DNA from: Caballeronia hypogeia
Lineage (GTDB): Bacteria; Pseudomonadota; Gammaproteobacteria; Burkholderiales; Burkholderiaceae
DNA: 64,000 nucleotides
Direction of reading: 5' to 3'
Assembly (NCBI RefSeq): GCF_001544875.2
Contig: NZ_FCOA02000005.1
Span: 186,001 to 250,000 of the forward strand
Below the pieces are notes generated by a model. That model did not search any database. It saw nothing but the letters and a program-made list of their open reading frames with translations, and was not told where the DNA came from. This document shows, piece after piece, positions 45,199 to 53,384 of this stretch. Position 1 is the first letter of the stretch. Each line of letters starts with the position of its first letter. Made by a program: the position numbers and the translations under genes.

Positions 45199-46854
45199 TC
45201 ACTGCCAGTCGATCTTGTACAGGGTTTGCCCTTCGAACGCATGCCCGGTCGCGTTCCACCCGTCTTCCCAGAGGTCATGAGGCGAGTAGAACGCCTTCAC
45301 TTCGGTCTTCGTGAAACCGCGGCGATCGCACAGATTCAGCAACTGCACGAAGTCGCGGCATTCGTCGCTCGCGGACCCGGGCTCAGGCGCATTCGTCGGC
45401 ATCACCACCCAGTGGATACCTTTTTCTTTCAGATAGTCGGCGGTGCGTCCCGCAAACAGATAAGGAATGAACGCCGGATCCACCAGGCCGCCGAGATCGG
45501 CGATCTTTTTGCCGCTATAGAAGCCGATTCCGCCGATGTCGAACGCCGCCACCACCTGGTCATTCGGCACATTCGCGTCCAGCCACTTGCCCATCCGGAC
45601 ATGAGTACCGTTGATGTGCTGAATGCCTTCGTCGGTGATCGTCGACCACTCGCGCAACGTGCCCGACGCCAGCGCGAACAGAGCCAGAATGGCCAGGAAG
45701 CTGTAATGTTTTTCCGATCCCGCAGGCCACTTCTTGCGCACTGAGATGGTTCGGCCAATTTCGAGCAGACCGAACGCCATCAACGGGAACACGAACAGCA
45801 GCACCATCGCCTGATACCGCATGCCGGTGCCGATCGCCGGAAAGAGGAAGAAATACACGCCGAGGTAAGTGACCGCCAGCACAATCAGGAACAGCGTGTG
45901 ATACGCGCGAACCCGTAGCAAACGCCTTACGCCAAACACCGCCAGCAGCGTAAAGACTATCGACAACCCGAGGCGGAACACGGCGAGGAGCTTGCCTGAC
46001 TTGAAATCAACAAAGCTTCCCGTGATCTGGAGCAGGGCCGAACGGATAAAGCCCAGGACGATGGCCGGCCTGAGCGGCGCCTCGCCATGAAAGTACAGCC
46101 ACTTCCTGCCGCTCACCGTGACCGGAAGGAACGAGCGAGAGGTCAGATAGTTATTCAGCATGACGAATATAACTGCCACGACACAAGGCACGACAATGCC
46201 GATCAGCGGCCGCCAGCGCCTCGTGGCGAGGTACCCTCCGACCATGAATACCGGCAGGAGCGCCACCGCTTCCGGACGGGTCGCGACCGCGACCGCGAAA
46301 CACAGCCCGCACATTACCGTGTGCGGCACGCCCGCAAGGGTGCGGTCCGAGAACAGAAAATGCGCGGCGAGGAAGAGGCAGGCGATGAGCAGCAAATGCT
46401 CCATGCCCGTCGCGATCAGCCAGACGAAGTTCCCGTACAACACCGGCAGCGACGCCAGCGCGACGCACTCGAGCGTCGGCAGCTTGTCGCGCTGTGCAGT
46501 CCGATACAGGACGACAAGGATCAGCGCCATGAACAGCGAATTAAGGATCAACAGGTAAAGCGGATGGCTGAGCGACGGAAACGCCAGATAGTTGATCGCG
46601 ATAATCCACGGCCAGATCGCGCTCGACGAGCCAGAGGAAGCAACGCCGGGCATGAATCCGGGAATGCCGAACTCAGCCGCATGTTGGCCGACCACCTGAT
46701 GGATCCACGAATCATCGAGTGGGAAGCCATTATTCTTCAACACCGGCCAGACGATTAACGCCACGGCGATAACGAAGGACGCAACCGGAATGAAAATGGC
46801 CAGATCTTCAGCCCGTACAACCGCGCGGACGGGGGTGCTATTAAGATTTTGCAT
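45199..46854 (-). CDS. Multi-spanning membrane protein, possible GT-C glycosyltransferase
   Basis: The 551-residue protein has about ten hydrophobic segments. A first periplasmic loop carries acidic residues (GFPLDDSWIHQVVGQ), and the soluble C-terminal domain (from about residue 420: KWLDANVPNDQVVAAFDIGGIGFYSGKKIADLGGLVDP) is of the kind found in GT-C enzymes that use polyprenyl-phosphate sugars. The DD after the first helix fits a GT-C catalytic pair. Function is inferred only. It may modify a surface glycan in the periplasm. It lies between kdsA and the WecA-like gene on the same strand. Confidence 0.7.
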   Translation of the reverse strand: MQNLNSTPVRAVVRAEDLAIFIPVASFVIAVALIVWPVLKNNGFPLDDSWIHQVVGQHAAEFGIPGFMPGVASSGSSSAIWPWIIAINYLAFPSLSHPLYLLILNSLFMALILVVLYRTAQRDKLPTLECVALASLPVLYGNFVWLIATGMEHLLLIACLFLAAHFLFSDRTLAGVPHTVMCGLCFAVAVATRPEAVALLPVFMVGGYLATRRWRPLIGIVVPCVVAVIFVMLNNYLTSRSFLPVTVSGRKWLYFHGEAPLRPAIVLGFIRSALLQITGSFVDFKSGKLLAVFRLGLSIVFTLLAVFGVRRLLRVRAYHTLFLIVLAVTYLGVYFFLFPAIGTGMRYQAMVLLFVFPLMAFGLLEIGRTISVRKKWPAGSEKHYSFLAILALFALASGTLREWSTITDEGIQHINGTHVRMGKWLDANVPNDQVVAAFDIGGIGFYSGKKIADLGGLVDPAFIPYLFAGRTADYLKEKGIHWVVMPTNAPEPGSASDECRDFVQLLNLCDRRGFTKTEVKAFYSPHDLWEDGWNATGHAFEGQTLYKIDWQ

Positions 46855-47010
46855 GGCTTCTCGTGAAAGTGCTGCGGTTCGCGTTGTCCTTCATCGTGAT
46901 GTTCAGAAGCAGCTCTTTCCTTTCAGCGTGTCAGATAGCCCGTCTTCGTCGGTTAGGGCGCCAAGCATTGAAGGCATCGGACAACTTCTCTTCGAATCAC
47001 GCCCGTGGGG

Positions 47011-48162
47011 TCAATGAAGCCGGTCCGGTTCCGTTGAAGCTTGCGTTCTGGAGCGTGAAATCTGGCTGAGCGTAGAGACGGGCAATAGCATCCAGCTCGG
47101 CGTCCTGAATCTGACGACAGCCGAATAGATCCACAGATAGACGCTCATGGACGCTATTGCCGATAACGCGAGCACGTACGGCGAGTTCCAGAAGAACGTC
47201 GCGGGCACGATCGTGATGAGGCTCAGCAGCCACAGATAGACCGAGCTGATCGAGTTGCGCCGCGTCGCGTGCTGCTCGTCATTGAATGAAATGCCCTTGC
47301 GCGCGATGCGCTTGTAGATGAGCGTATGCAGATGCAACGCATCGGGCGCATCGACGGCGCGGCCGCGCACGAAGCGGCGGCGATAGATCGAGAACAGCGT
47401 CTCGAAGGCCGGGTACAGCGCGACGACCGCATAGAACGCGCTGACATTCGGATGACGCGCGATCAGCAGCACCACGAGCTCGGCCATCATGAAGCCGATG
47501 AAGTACGCACCGCCATCGCCCAGGAACACGAGCCCCGAAGGATAGTTCCACACGACGAAGCCGCCGATCGCCCCGATCATCGCGAAGGCCACGCTCGCGA
47601 CGAGCCAGTCGTTCACGCTGACCGCGACGTAGCCGATCGAGGCGAAGATCAGAATGGCGACGACCGAAGCGAGACCGTTGAGCCCGTCGATGATGTTCAT
47701 CGCGTTGGTGACCCCGGCCACCGCGATCATCGTGAACAGCACTCCGACCGGCAGGAACGCGAGCGCGAAGTCGACGGCCGGCAGATCCACGCGATCGATC
47801 ACTGCGCCCATCACGAAGCAGCCGGCGAGCGCCGCGCCGAGCGCGCACAACAGACGCATGCGCGGCGTCACGCGCTTGGTGAGATCTTCAGCCAGTCCGC
47901 CGATGAAAGCGGGCGTGGCGCAACCCAATAACAAGAATGCTTTGTATGTCGGCGATGTATGAAGGACGGCGGACGTAGCGAAAGTGATGGCGGTGCCGCA
48001 GAAGATTGCGAGACCACCTACACGGGGAACCACACTTTGATGCATCTTCTGTACGGCATGAAGATCCAGGTCTAGAGAAAAGCGTGCATAGGTCCCCGCG
48101 TACCGGACCACTAGCCACGTCACGAGAAACGTGGATGTGAAGCCCACAGCGATATGAATCAT
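47011..48162 (-). CDS. WecA/MraY-family undecaprenyl-phosphate sugar-1-phosphate transferase
   Basis: The 383-residue membrane protein has about ten helices. Family motifs are HQSVVPRVGGLAIF (residues 41-54), a GLAEDLTKRV acidic loop (89-98), VTNAMNIIDGLNGLA (151-165), FLGDGGAYFIGF, and the cytoplasmic HLHTLIYKR near residue 280. Such enzymes start lipid-linked glycan synthesis by moving a HexNAc-1-phosphate to undecaprenyl phosphate. ATG 48160-48162 with GGAG about 7 bases upstream was chosen over the longer open frame. ABC-type Kdo-linked capsules do not need this step, so it may serve O-antigen or another glycan. Confidence 0.86.
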   Translation of the reverse strand: MIHIAVGFTSTFLVTWLVVRYAGTYARFSLDLDLHAVQKMHQSVVPRVGGLAIFCGTAITFATSAVLHTSPTYKAFLLLGCATPAFIGGLAEDLTKRVTPRMRLLCALGAALAGCFVMGAVIDRVDLPAVDFALAFLPVGVLFTMIAVAGVTNAMNIIDGLNGLASVVAILIFASIGYVAVSVNDWLVASVAFAMIGAIGGFVVWNYPSGLVFLGDGGAYFIGFMMAELVVLLIARHPNVSAFYAVVALYPAFETLFSIYRRRFVRGRAVDAPDALHLHTLIYKRIARKGISFNDEQHATRRNSISSVYLWLLSLITIVPATFFWNSPYVLALSAIASMSVYLWIYSAVVRFRTPSWMLLPVSTLSQISRSRTQASTEPDRLH

Positions 48163-48484
48163 CTTGCTTCTCCGGGAGCTTGCGACAGCAGGACGAGCGG
48201 TGCGTGAATACGTGATCACAACCCGATCGCGCCATTGCAATCGTTGAGAGACGCGAGAAAGCCAAAATCTAATAGATGTTCACTAATATGGAGAATGAGG
48301 CCAGGGAAACGACGTCCGGACCGGTATCCTAATAAACTAAACGTCGGCATTCCAGAACTTTTTCCATAAGGAGTCGAAGACTCGCATCGAGTCATGCTCC
48401 GTATGATCGTCTGATTTATATAGCAATTGCTTTAAAAAAACGCTGAAGCGCCTTCCTTGCAATGCTCCTGGCGGCGCGCCTGGC
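48163..48484. other. Intergenic region upstream of the WecA-like gene
   Basis: About 320 bases, more A+T-rich than its flanks. It should contain the promoter of the leftward WecA-like gene. No convincing open frame or dyad was seen. Confidence 0.4.
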
Positions 48485-48682
48485 CTAGACAGGCTGCGCT
48501 TCGACTGCGATCGAGCGAACGCCTCGCAGGTCGTAGTCGATCGTGAGTCGGCGCCATGCGTCGGCCTCCGAACGTTCGTCCTTGATGATGTGAGCGGCAA
48601 TGCCCGCCAGGTGATAGTCGATGACAAAGATGTAGTCGCAAGGCACTGCTTCTGCAATCGTCGGAAGTCGAGCGTGATCCAT
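48485..48682 (-). CDS. Small hypothetical protein
   Basis: The 65-residue frame starts at ATG 48680-48682 with GAGG about 8 bases upstream and ends at TAG 48485. It uses GC-rich third positions like real genes here. It contains CDYIFVIDYHLAGIAAHIIKD and AWRRLTIDYDLRGVRS and has no signal peptide or membrane segment. The frame can be extended to 48772, but without a ribosome site. I do not recognise a family. It stands alone between the WecA-like gene and the Rieske operon. Confidence 0.45.
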   Translation of the reverse strand: MDHARLPTIAEAVPCDYIFVIDYHLAGIAAHIIKDERSEADAWRRLTIDYDLRGVRSIAVEAQPV

Positions 48683-49035
48683 GGCGAGTTCCTCGGTTTG
48701 ATTGGTGCCGTCCTGGACAGACGAAAATCGTCTGTCGATTTCCTTGGATTCGACTGCGCCATCCCTGCTCATAGTGGTGCGGGCAGAGGAGTCGGCGATT
48801 ATGTGCTTCGCAAGCGATTGGGGATATCGAAAGGCAGATTGCGTCGTGGTTCCGTTGAATGAACCATTGGCTCGACAATGATGGCGCTGATTGTCCGCGC
48901 CGACTTGTTCTCTGTGTGCAACCGCACAGAGAATTCAAGCCAGCATAACCGTTGGCGTTGCCCAATTCAAGGCGAATCGCCTTTTAGGAATTCGAAATGA
49001 TGTTTGGGGATCGAGCGCGGCGCACAGAACGTGAT
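48683..49035. other. Intergenic region downstream of the Rieske operon
   Basis: About 350 bases with no gene that I can support. It holds one strong hairpin (48908-48933) and probably the promoter of the small leftward gene. Confidence 0.4.
48908..48933. terminator. Hairpin downstream of the BKACE-Rieske operon
   Basis: TTCTCTGTG (48908-48916) and CACAGAGAA (48925-48933) are perfect 9-base inverted arms with an 8-base loop. The site lies about 100 bases past the Rieske stop in the direction of transcription. A terminator is most likely; there is no T-run, so an operator is possible. Confidence 0.4.
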
Positions 49036-49392
49036 TTACGTCGTCGCTTTGCATGCAGGAGCGGACGAGAGGGCTGTCGAAGACTCGTCGATACTCAACT
49101 CGAGTTTTCCGTCGGACGTATGCACGAGGAAGGTTCCGACGGCCAGTCCCCCCGGCCCGGGCATGCGTCCCGTCCTCAGGTCGAAGCGCAGGCCGTGCGC
49201 CGGACAGCGCAGCATGCAGCCGTCGAGTTGCCCGCTGGCGAGCGACGCGCCGTTGTGAGGACACGAGTTGTCGATCGCATGAATAGTGCCTTCGATGTTG
49301 AAAAGCACGATGCTGCGGCCATCGACGAAGACGAGCTTGCGCTGGCCGGGTAAGAGTTCGTCGACGGTTCCGACTGGTATGCGGCGTGACAT
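49036..49392 (-). CDS. Rieske [2Fe-2S] ferredoxin-type protein
   Basis: The 118-residue protein has the Rieske ligands Cys44-Pro-His46 and Cys63-Pro-Ala-His66. It is a stand-alone domain, as in electron-transfer components of dioxygenases or assimilatory nitrite reductases. AAGGAA lies before the ATG. It starts 11 bases after the stop of the FrnE-like gene, so it is the last gene of the BKACE operon. No oxygenase partner is encoded nearby. Confidence 0.86.
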   Translation of the reverse strand: MSRRIPVGTVDELLPGQRKLVFVDGRSIVLFNIEGTIHAIDNSCPHNGASLASGQLDGCMLRCPAHGLRFDLRTGRMPGPGGLAVGTFLVHTSDGKLELSIDESSTALSSAPACKATT

Positions 49393-49403
49393 GCAGCGTT
49401 CCT

Positions 49404-50051
49404 TTAGTGGCGAGCCGTGAGCATCATGGCTTCGAAGATCGCGCCGGGAGAATGGGCGCCGGACAGCGTGTAGCGAGTATCGAACACGAAATGCGGAACG
49501 CCGCTCACGCCCTCTTCAATGTAAGGCGCCGCGCGCCCCGCCGGATCCGACATGCGCTTCGATTCCGCCAGATGATTCACGAGGCCTTCATGCTCGAGGC
49601 CGCACTCGAGCCCGAGTCGCTCCAGTACCTTCCGGTCGCCGATGTTCAAGCCCTCCATGAAGTAGGCGTCGAACATGCGTTCGATCAGCCGGTCGCGCCG
49701 GGCCTCGTCGCCGCGGCGGGCCGCATAGGCCACGAGGTCGTGCGCGGCGGCCGTATTGGGCATCACTTCTATCCGCTCGAACGCGAAGACGATTCCGGCG
49801 TCGATTCCTGCGCGTCGGACCTGCTCACGTCTTGCCGCCACGGCCTCATGACTGCCCAGACGGTCGAGATAGAACGCCTGGTAGGGCATGCCTTCGAGCG
49901 GCGTATAGGGAAGCAACTGATGGGAGCGCCATAGGACTTTGAGTCGAACGTCCGGCCGCAAGCTGGCGAAGCGCGTGATGGCCGCCTCCAGATTGCGCTT
50001 GCCGATCAGGCACCACGGGCAAATGAAATCGAAGAAGACTTCGATCGTCAT
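49404..50051 (-). CDS. DsbA family oxidoreductase, FrnE-like
   Basis: The 215-residue thioredoxin-fold protein has the active site Cys11-Pro-Trp-Cys14 (FFDFICPWCLIGK) right at its N-terminus and the cis-Pro segment GVSGVPHFVF near residue 180. This is the layout of cytoplasmic FrnE/2-hydroxychromene-carboxylate isomerase relatives. It has no signal peptide. ATG 50049-50051 is the family start; a GTG at 50114 would overlap the preceding gene. Such proteins act as dithiol isomerases or in aromatic metabolism. Confidence 0.85.
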   Translation of the reverse strand: MTIEVFFDFICPWCLIGKRNLEAAITRFASLRPDVRLKVLWRSHQLLPYTPLEGMPYQAFYLDRLGSHEAVAARREQVRRAGIDAGIVFAFERIEVMPNTAAAHDLVAYAARRGDEARRDRLIERMFDAYFMEGLNIGDRKVLERLGLECGLEHEGLVNHLAESKRMSDPAGRAAPYIEEGVSGVPHFVFDTRYTLSGAHSPGAIFEAMMLTARH

Positions 50052-50100
50052 GGTGCGGCGCTCGCCGATTTCGCGGCCCGTCGCCTCGACATAGCGGAGT

Positions 50101-50661
50101 TCAGATGAGTCCACGGATCAGCGCCTCCGCCATCGGCCATTCACCGTAGCCCGCGGCGGGATTCAGGTGGCCCACTTCGCCGAGATCGACGAGACCGCTG
50201 CCCCAGTCCTGCGCCATCTGCTGAACGCGCTCGAAGCTCGCCAGCGGATCGTTGCGGCTCGCGCCGACGATGCTCGGGAACGGCAGGGGCTTGCGAGGAA
50301 TCGGATGCCAGCCGTTGTCTGCGAGCGCGTCGAAGGTCGGATAGCCTTCCGGCAGCGGTGTTTCGAGATCGACGGGCGCGGCCAGCAGCGCACCCTGAAT
50401 CTTGCGATCGTGCTGCCGCGCCCATTGAACGGTGATCATGACGCCCGCGCTGTGCGCGACGAGAATCACCGGACCATCGATTTTCGCGAGGGCTGCGTCG
50501 AGCGCGGCGACGCGAGCGGCGCAACTGAGCTTGTCGTGTTCGAGCGGCGGCACCGAGGCCGCGTTGGGCAGTTTCTGCTGCAACAGAGTCTGCCAATGCT
50601 CGGCGACATGGTCGCGCAAACCCGGGACGATGAGTATGGTGGGTGTCTTATCGAAAGTCAT
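50101..50661 (-). CDS. RBBP9/YdeN family alpha/beta hydrolase
   Basis: The 186-residue serine hydrolase has the nucleophile Ser71 in VAHSAG, the acid Asp138 in GASRNDPL and His165 in VGHLNPAAGYGEWP. The opening ILIVPGLRDHVAEHWQTLLQQ is typical of the RBBP9/YdeN family. The substrate is unknown; small esters are likely. It lies in the operon between the MFS carrier and the FrnE-like gene. Confidence 0.88.
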   Translation of the reverse strand: MTFDKTPTILIVPGLRDHVAEHWQTLLQQKLPNAASVPPLEHDKLSCAARVAALDAALAKIDGPVILVAHSAGVMITVQWARQHDRKIQGALLAAPVDLETPLPEGYPTFDALADNGWHPIPRKPLPFPSIVGASRNDPLASFERVQQMAQDWGSGLVDLGEVGHLNPAAGYGEWPMAEALIRGLI

Positions 50662-50699
50662 GACAATCGTTCTTTGGGTGATCAGGTAGCGGCGTCAGA

Positions 50700-52022
50700 T
50701 CAGCGCGAGGCCTCTTCGCGCAGGGCGGCCACGCGGTCCAGGTCGCTTGTATAGTGGCGCTTGCCGATGGCGAACACGATCGCGGCGAGAAGCGGCGCGA
50801 AAGGCACCAGTTGCAGCGCGCCCAGCAGCCCGATCCTGTCGGCGACGATGCCCGTGAGGATCGCGGCAGGTGCGAGACCCAGCAGGTTGTTGGCGAGCGT
50901 CAGCGTGGCGAAAGCGGAAGCGTGGATGGACGGCGGCGTGAGGTTCGCGACCATGGCGCCCGAAGGTCCGGTTGCGCCTGCGCTGAAAAACATGCCGGCG
51001 CCGATCAGCGCGAGCTGCAAGGGTCCAGCCGGCATGCGGAAGGCAAGCAGGAGAAACGTGAAGCAGGCGAGGCAAAAGACAATCGCGGTGAGCCACTTCC
51101 TGTCGCGCGCGTTTCTGCTGATACGGTCGGTCAGACTGCCGCACACCACCATGCCAAGACCCGTCACCAGCACGAACACCGCGGCGCCGACTGCGGCCTT
51201 GCCCGGAGCCATGCCGTAGTAGCGGTTCAGAAAACTCGGCAGCCATGCCCACAGCGCGGCGGGCACCAGCAGATGGAAGCCGCTGCCCACGTAGGCGCAT
51301 ACGATCGATCGTGTCGAAAAGAGGCCCTTCATCAGCGCGCGGAAGCTCATGCGCATGCCGAGGCTCGCCGTCTTTGCGCTATCGCTCGAAGGCTGCAGCG
51401 GTGCGAGCCGCTTTTCGGTGACGACCGTGCGATACACGATCACCAGCACGATGCCGAGCGCCGCCATCGCGCCGAACGCCGAGCGCCAGCCGAGTTGCGC
51501 GGCAACGGCGCCGCCGATCGCCATGCCCATGACCGAGCCGAACGCGCCGCCCGCCATGAAGGCCGCCGTGAGCGTCGCGCGCAGACGTGCCGGAAAAATG
51601 CTGAGCACTACCGCGATGCCGACGCTGCCGTAAGCCGCCTCGCCGATGCCGACGAAAGCGCGCGCGAGCAGCATCTCGCCGTAGTTGGTCGAGATCGCGC
51701 AGCCGAGTGTCGCGAGACTCCACATCGCGGCCATCAGGATGATGCTCTTCACGCGGCCCCAGCGATCGGCGAGTACCGAGAGCGGGAAGGTGAGCACGCC
51801 GACCATGAGCGCGACCACGCTGCTGAGCGAACCCAGTTGCGTGTCGGAGAGTCCCCAGGTCAGCTTGAGCAACGGAAATACTGCATTCAATACCTGCCGC
51901 GACATGTAGTCGGAGAGCAGCAGCCCGACTGTCAGCGCGAACACGACCCAGGCATAGGCGCGCACGTCGCCTTTTGTTTTAGAAACTTCGCCCGTAGCGG
52001 GCTCGGCATGCTGCATGAGCAT
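50700..52022 (-). CDS. MFS transporter
   Basis: The 440-residue protein has about 12 membrane segments, SVLADRWGRVKS in loop 2-3 and RAFVGIGEAAYGSVGIAVVLSIFP as in the aromatic-acid/organic-anion symporter groups. AAGGAG precedes the ATG at 52020-52022; a second in-frame ATG is two codons in. The gene is directly downstream of the BKACE gene on the same strand, so it probably imports the substrate of that pathway. Confidence 0.86.
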   Translation of the reverse strand: MLMQHAEPATGEVSKTKGDVRAYAWVVFALTVGLLLSDYMSRQVLNAVFPLLKLTWGLSDTQLGSLSSVVALMVGVLTFPLSVLADRWGRVKSIILMAAMWSLATLGCAISTNYGEMLLARAFVGIGEAAYGSVGIAVVLSIFPARLRATLTAAFMAGGAFGSVMGMAIGGAVAAQLGWRSAFGAMAALGIVLVIVYRTVVTEKRLAPLQPSSDSAKTASLGMRMSFRALMKGLFSTRSIVCAYVGSGFHLLVPAALWAWLPSFLNRYYGMAPGKAAVGAAVFVLVTGLGMVVCGSLTDRISRNARDRKWLTAIVFCLACFTFLLLAFRMPAGPLQLALIGAGMFFSAGATGPSGAMVANLTPPSIHASAFATLTLANNLLGLAPAAILTGIVADRIGLLGALQLVPFAPLLAAIVFAIGKRHYTSDLDRVAALREEASR

Positions 52023-52136
52023 GAAATGTCTCCTTCATGAATCTCGTCAATGGCTCGCCTTGCGTGAACGAATGATCGTTCGTCTATTCTTGTGGTTTGC
52101 GCGAGGCGAGTCGGGCCAGTCAGTTCATGCGGCCGG

Positions 52137-53192
52137 TCAGGCGGCGCGCAAGGGCAGGTTCTTCACGCCGGCGTTGCGGTTCGGCGCCATGCCGTTGGCG
52201 GCAAGCGTCTCGTCCGCGGTTTCGTACTGCACGCCGATACGGTAGATCTCGCGCGCTTCCTTGCCGCTGGCGATCTCGCGTCCCAGTTCGCGCGCCACGC
52301 GCACGCACTGCTCGATCTGCTGCACCGAGGTGAAGCGGTTGCCGTGCTGGTCGATGATCGTGTCCTCGATGCCGCAGCGCGGATGCAGACCCATCGACAT
52401 CGCCATCATGTTGAACGGCAGCACGTTCTTCAGGAGCGACTCGGCCGTGAGCGTGCAGCCGTCCGGAGCACGGTGAACGAAGTTGAAGAAGTTGAACGGG
52501 TTCGGGCCGTCGAAGCCGCCGCCGATGCCGATCCACGTCAGGTTGAGCGGTCCCTTGTACACGCCCTTGCGCACCATGCGCTCAAGGGTTTCGAGTGCAT
52601 GAATGCCGGTCAGCTGGAAGTGCGGCTGAATGCCCGACGCCTGCAGACGGCGCAGATGCTCCTCGACCCATGCGGGGCCGGCGGGAACCGTCATTTCGCT
52701 GTAGGCCGCCATGAACGCCGGATTGGACAGCGAGGTGCCCGCCAGATACTCGGGATAGAGCAACTCCATGATGTTCATCTGCGTCGTGTTGATCGCGACG
52801 GTGACCTGGTCCGGCTTCGGATCGAGATCGGCGAGCATGTGACGGGTGTCGTCGGAGAGCCACTTGGCCGCCTGGCCGTCGTCTTCCGGCGCGAACGAGA
52901 TCGAGCCGCCGACCTGGATGATCATGTCGGGAACGGCTTTGCGAACGCCTGCGATCAGCTCGTTGAACTTCGACAGGCGCTTGGAACCCTTGCCGTCGAG
53001 TTCGCGCACATGCAGGTGCAGGACCGTCGCGCCGGCGTTGTAGCAGTCGACGGCCTTCTGGATTTGTTGTTCCATCGTTACCGGAATGTCTTCCGGGAAA
53101 TCTTCCGGCATCCATTCGGGCCCGTAGGGCGCAACGGTGATAACGACTTTGTCCTGGTTCTCGGGGTGCAGCGAATCGTCGAGGAATTGCAT
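52137..53192 (-). CDS. BKACE family 3-keto-5-aminohexanoate cleavage-type protein (DUF849)
   Basis: The 351-residue TIM-barrel protein has KVVITVAPYGPEW, the metal-binding GATVLHLHVRE (His-x-His), MIIQVGGSISF, NIMELLYPEYL and GGGFDGPNPFNFFNF. BKACE enzymes cleave beta-keto acids with acetyl-CoA into a CoA ester and acetoacetate; substrates vary widely. GGAG lies before the ATG. It heads a leftward operon with an MFS carrier, a hydrolase, an FrnE-like protein and a Rieske protein, suggesting degradation of an unidentified keto-acid compound. Confidence 0.87.
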   Translation of the reverse strand: MQFLDDSLHPENQDKVVITVAPYGPEWMPEDFPEDIPVTMEQQIQKAVDCYNAGATVLHLHVRELDGKGSKRLSKFNELIAGVRKAVPDMIIQVGGSISFAPEDDGQAAKWLSDDTRHMLADLDPKPDQVTVAINTTQMNIMELLYPEYLAGTSLSNPAFMAAYSEMTVPAGPAWVEEHLRRLQASGIQPHFQLTGIHALETLERMVRKGVYKGPLNLTWIGIGGGFDGPNPFNFFNFVHRAPDGCTLTAESLLKNVLPFNMMAMSMGLHPRCGIEDTIIDQHGNRFTSVQQIEQCVRVARELGREIASGKEAREIYRIGVQYETADETLAANGMAPNRNAGVKNLPLRAA

Positions 53193-53293
53193 GAGAGGCT
53201 CCGGTGAGGAAAGGGCACTGATCGGTTCGCGGTTCAGGCACGCGTCGTGATCGTCGAAGGGCTCGCTCGATGATTTGTCGTTTGCCCTTGGTT

Positions 53294-53303
53294 GATACGT
53301 ATC
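53294..53303. promoter_or_regulatory. Palindrome GATACGTATC in the BKACE divergent region
   Basis: A perfect 10-base palindrome sits about 100 bases from the BKACE start and 82 bases before the divergent secreted-protein gene. It could be the operator of a local regulator; no regulator gene is adjacent. Confidence 0.3.
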
Positions 53304-53326
53304 CTATTGCTCAGGCGGTGCGCGCG

Positions 53327-53347
53327 CCCCTCTCTTGGTGAGAGGGG
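53327..53347. repeat. CCCCTCTC/GAGAGGGG intergenic hairpin repeat
   Basis: Perfect 8-base arms flank TTGGT. Related CCCTC...GAGGG-type hairpins occur at 54354-54373 and 58957-58973. This copy lies in the leader region of the following gene, so it is not acting as that gene's terminator. Confidence 0.5.
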
Positions 53348-53384
53348 TGCAGGGTTAAATATCAGATGAATTGGAGGTGACCAG

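Noticed and set aside
47011-48162. WecA-like enzyme as the initiating enzyme of this capsule
   Set aside because: KpsC/KpsS/KpsMT-type capsules start on a Kdo-lipid rather than undecaprenyl-phosphate, so I did not assign it to capsule initiation despite the location.
50754-52040. Plus-strand open frame of 428 codons opposite the MFS gene
   Set aside because: Highly charged shadow frame without family features; the minus-strand MFS carrier is convincing.
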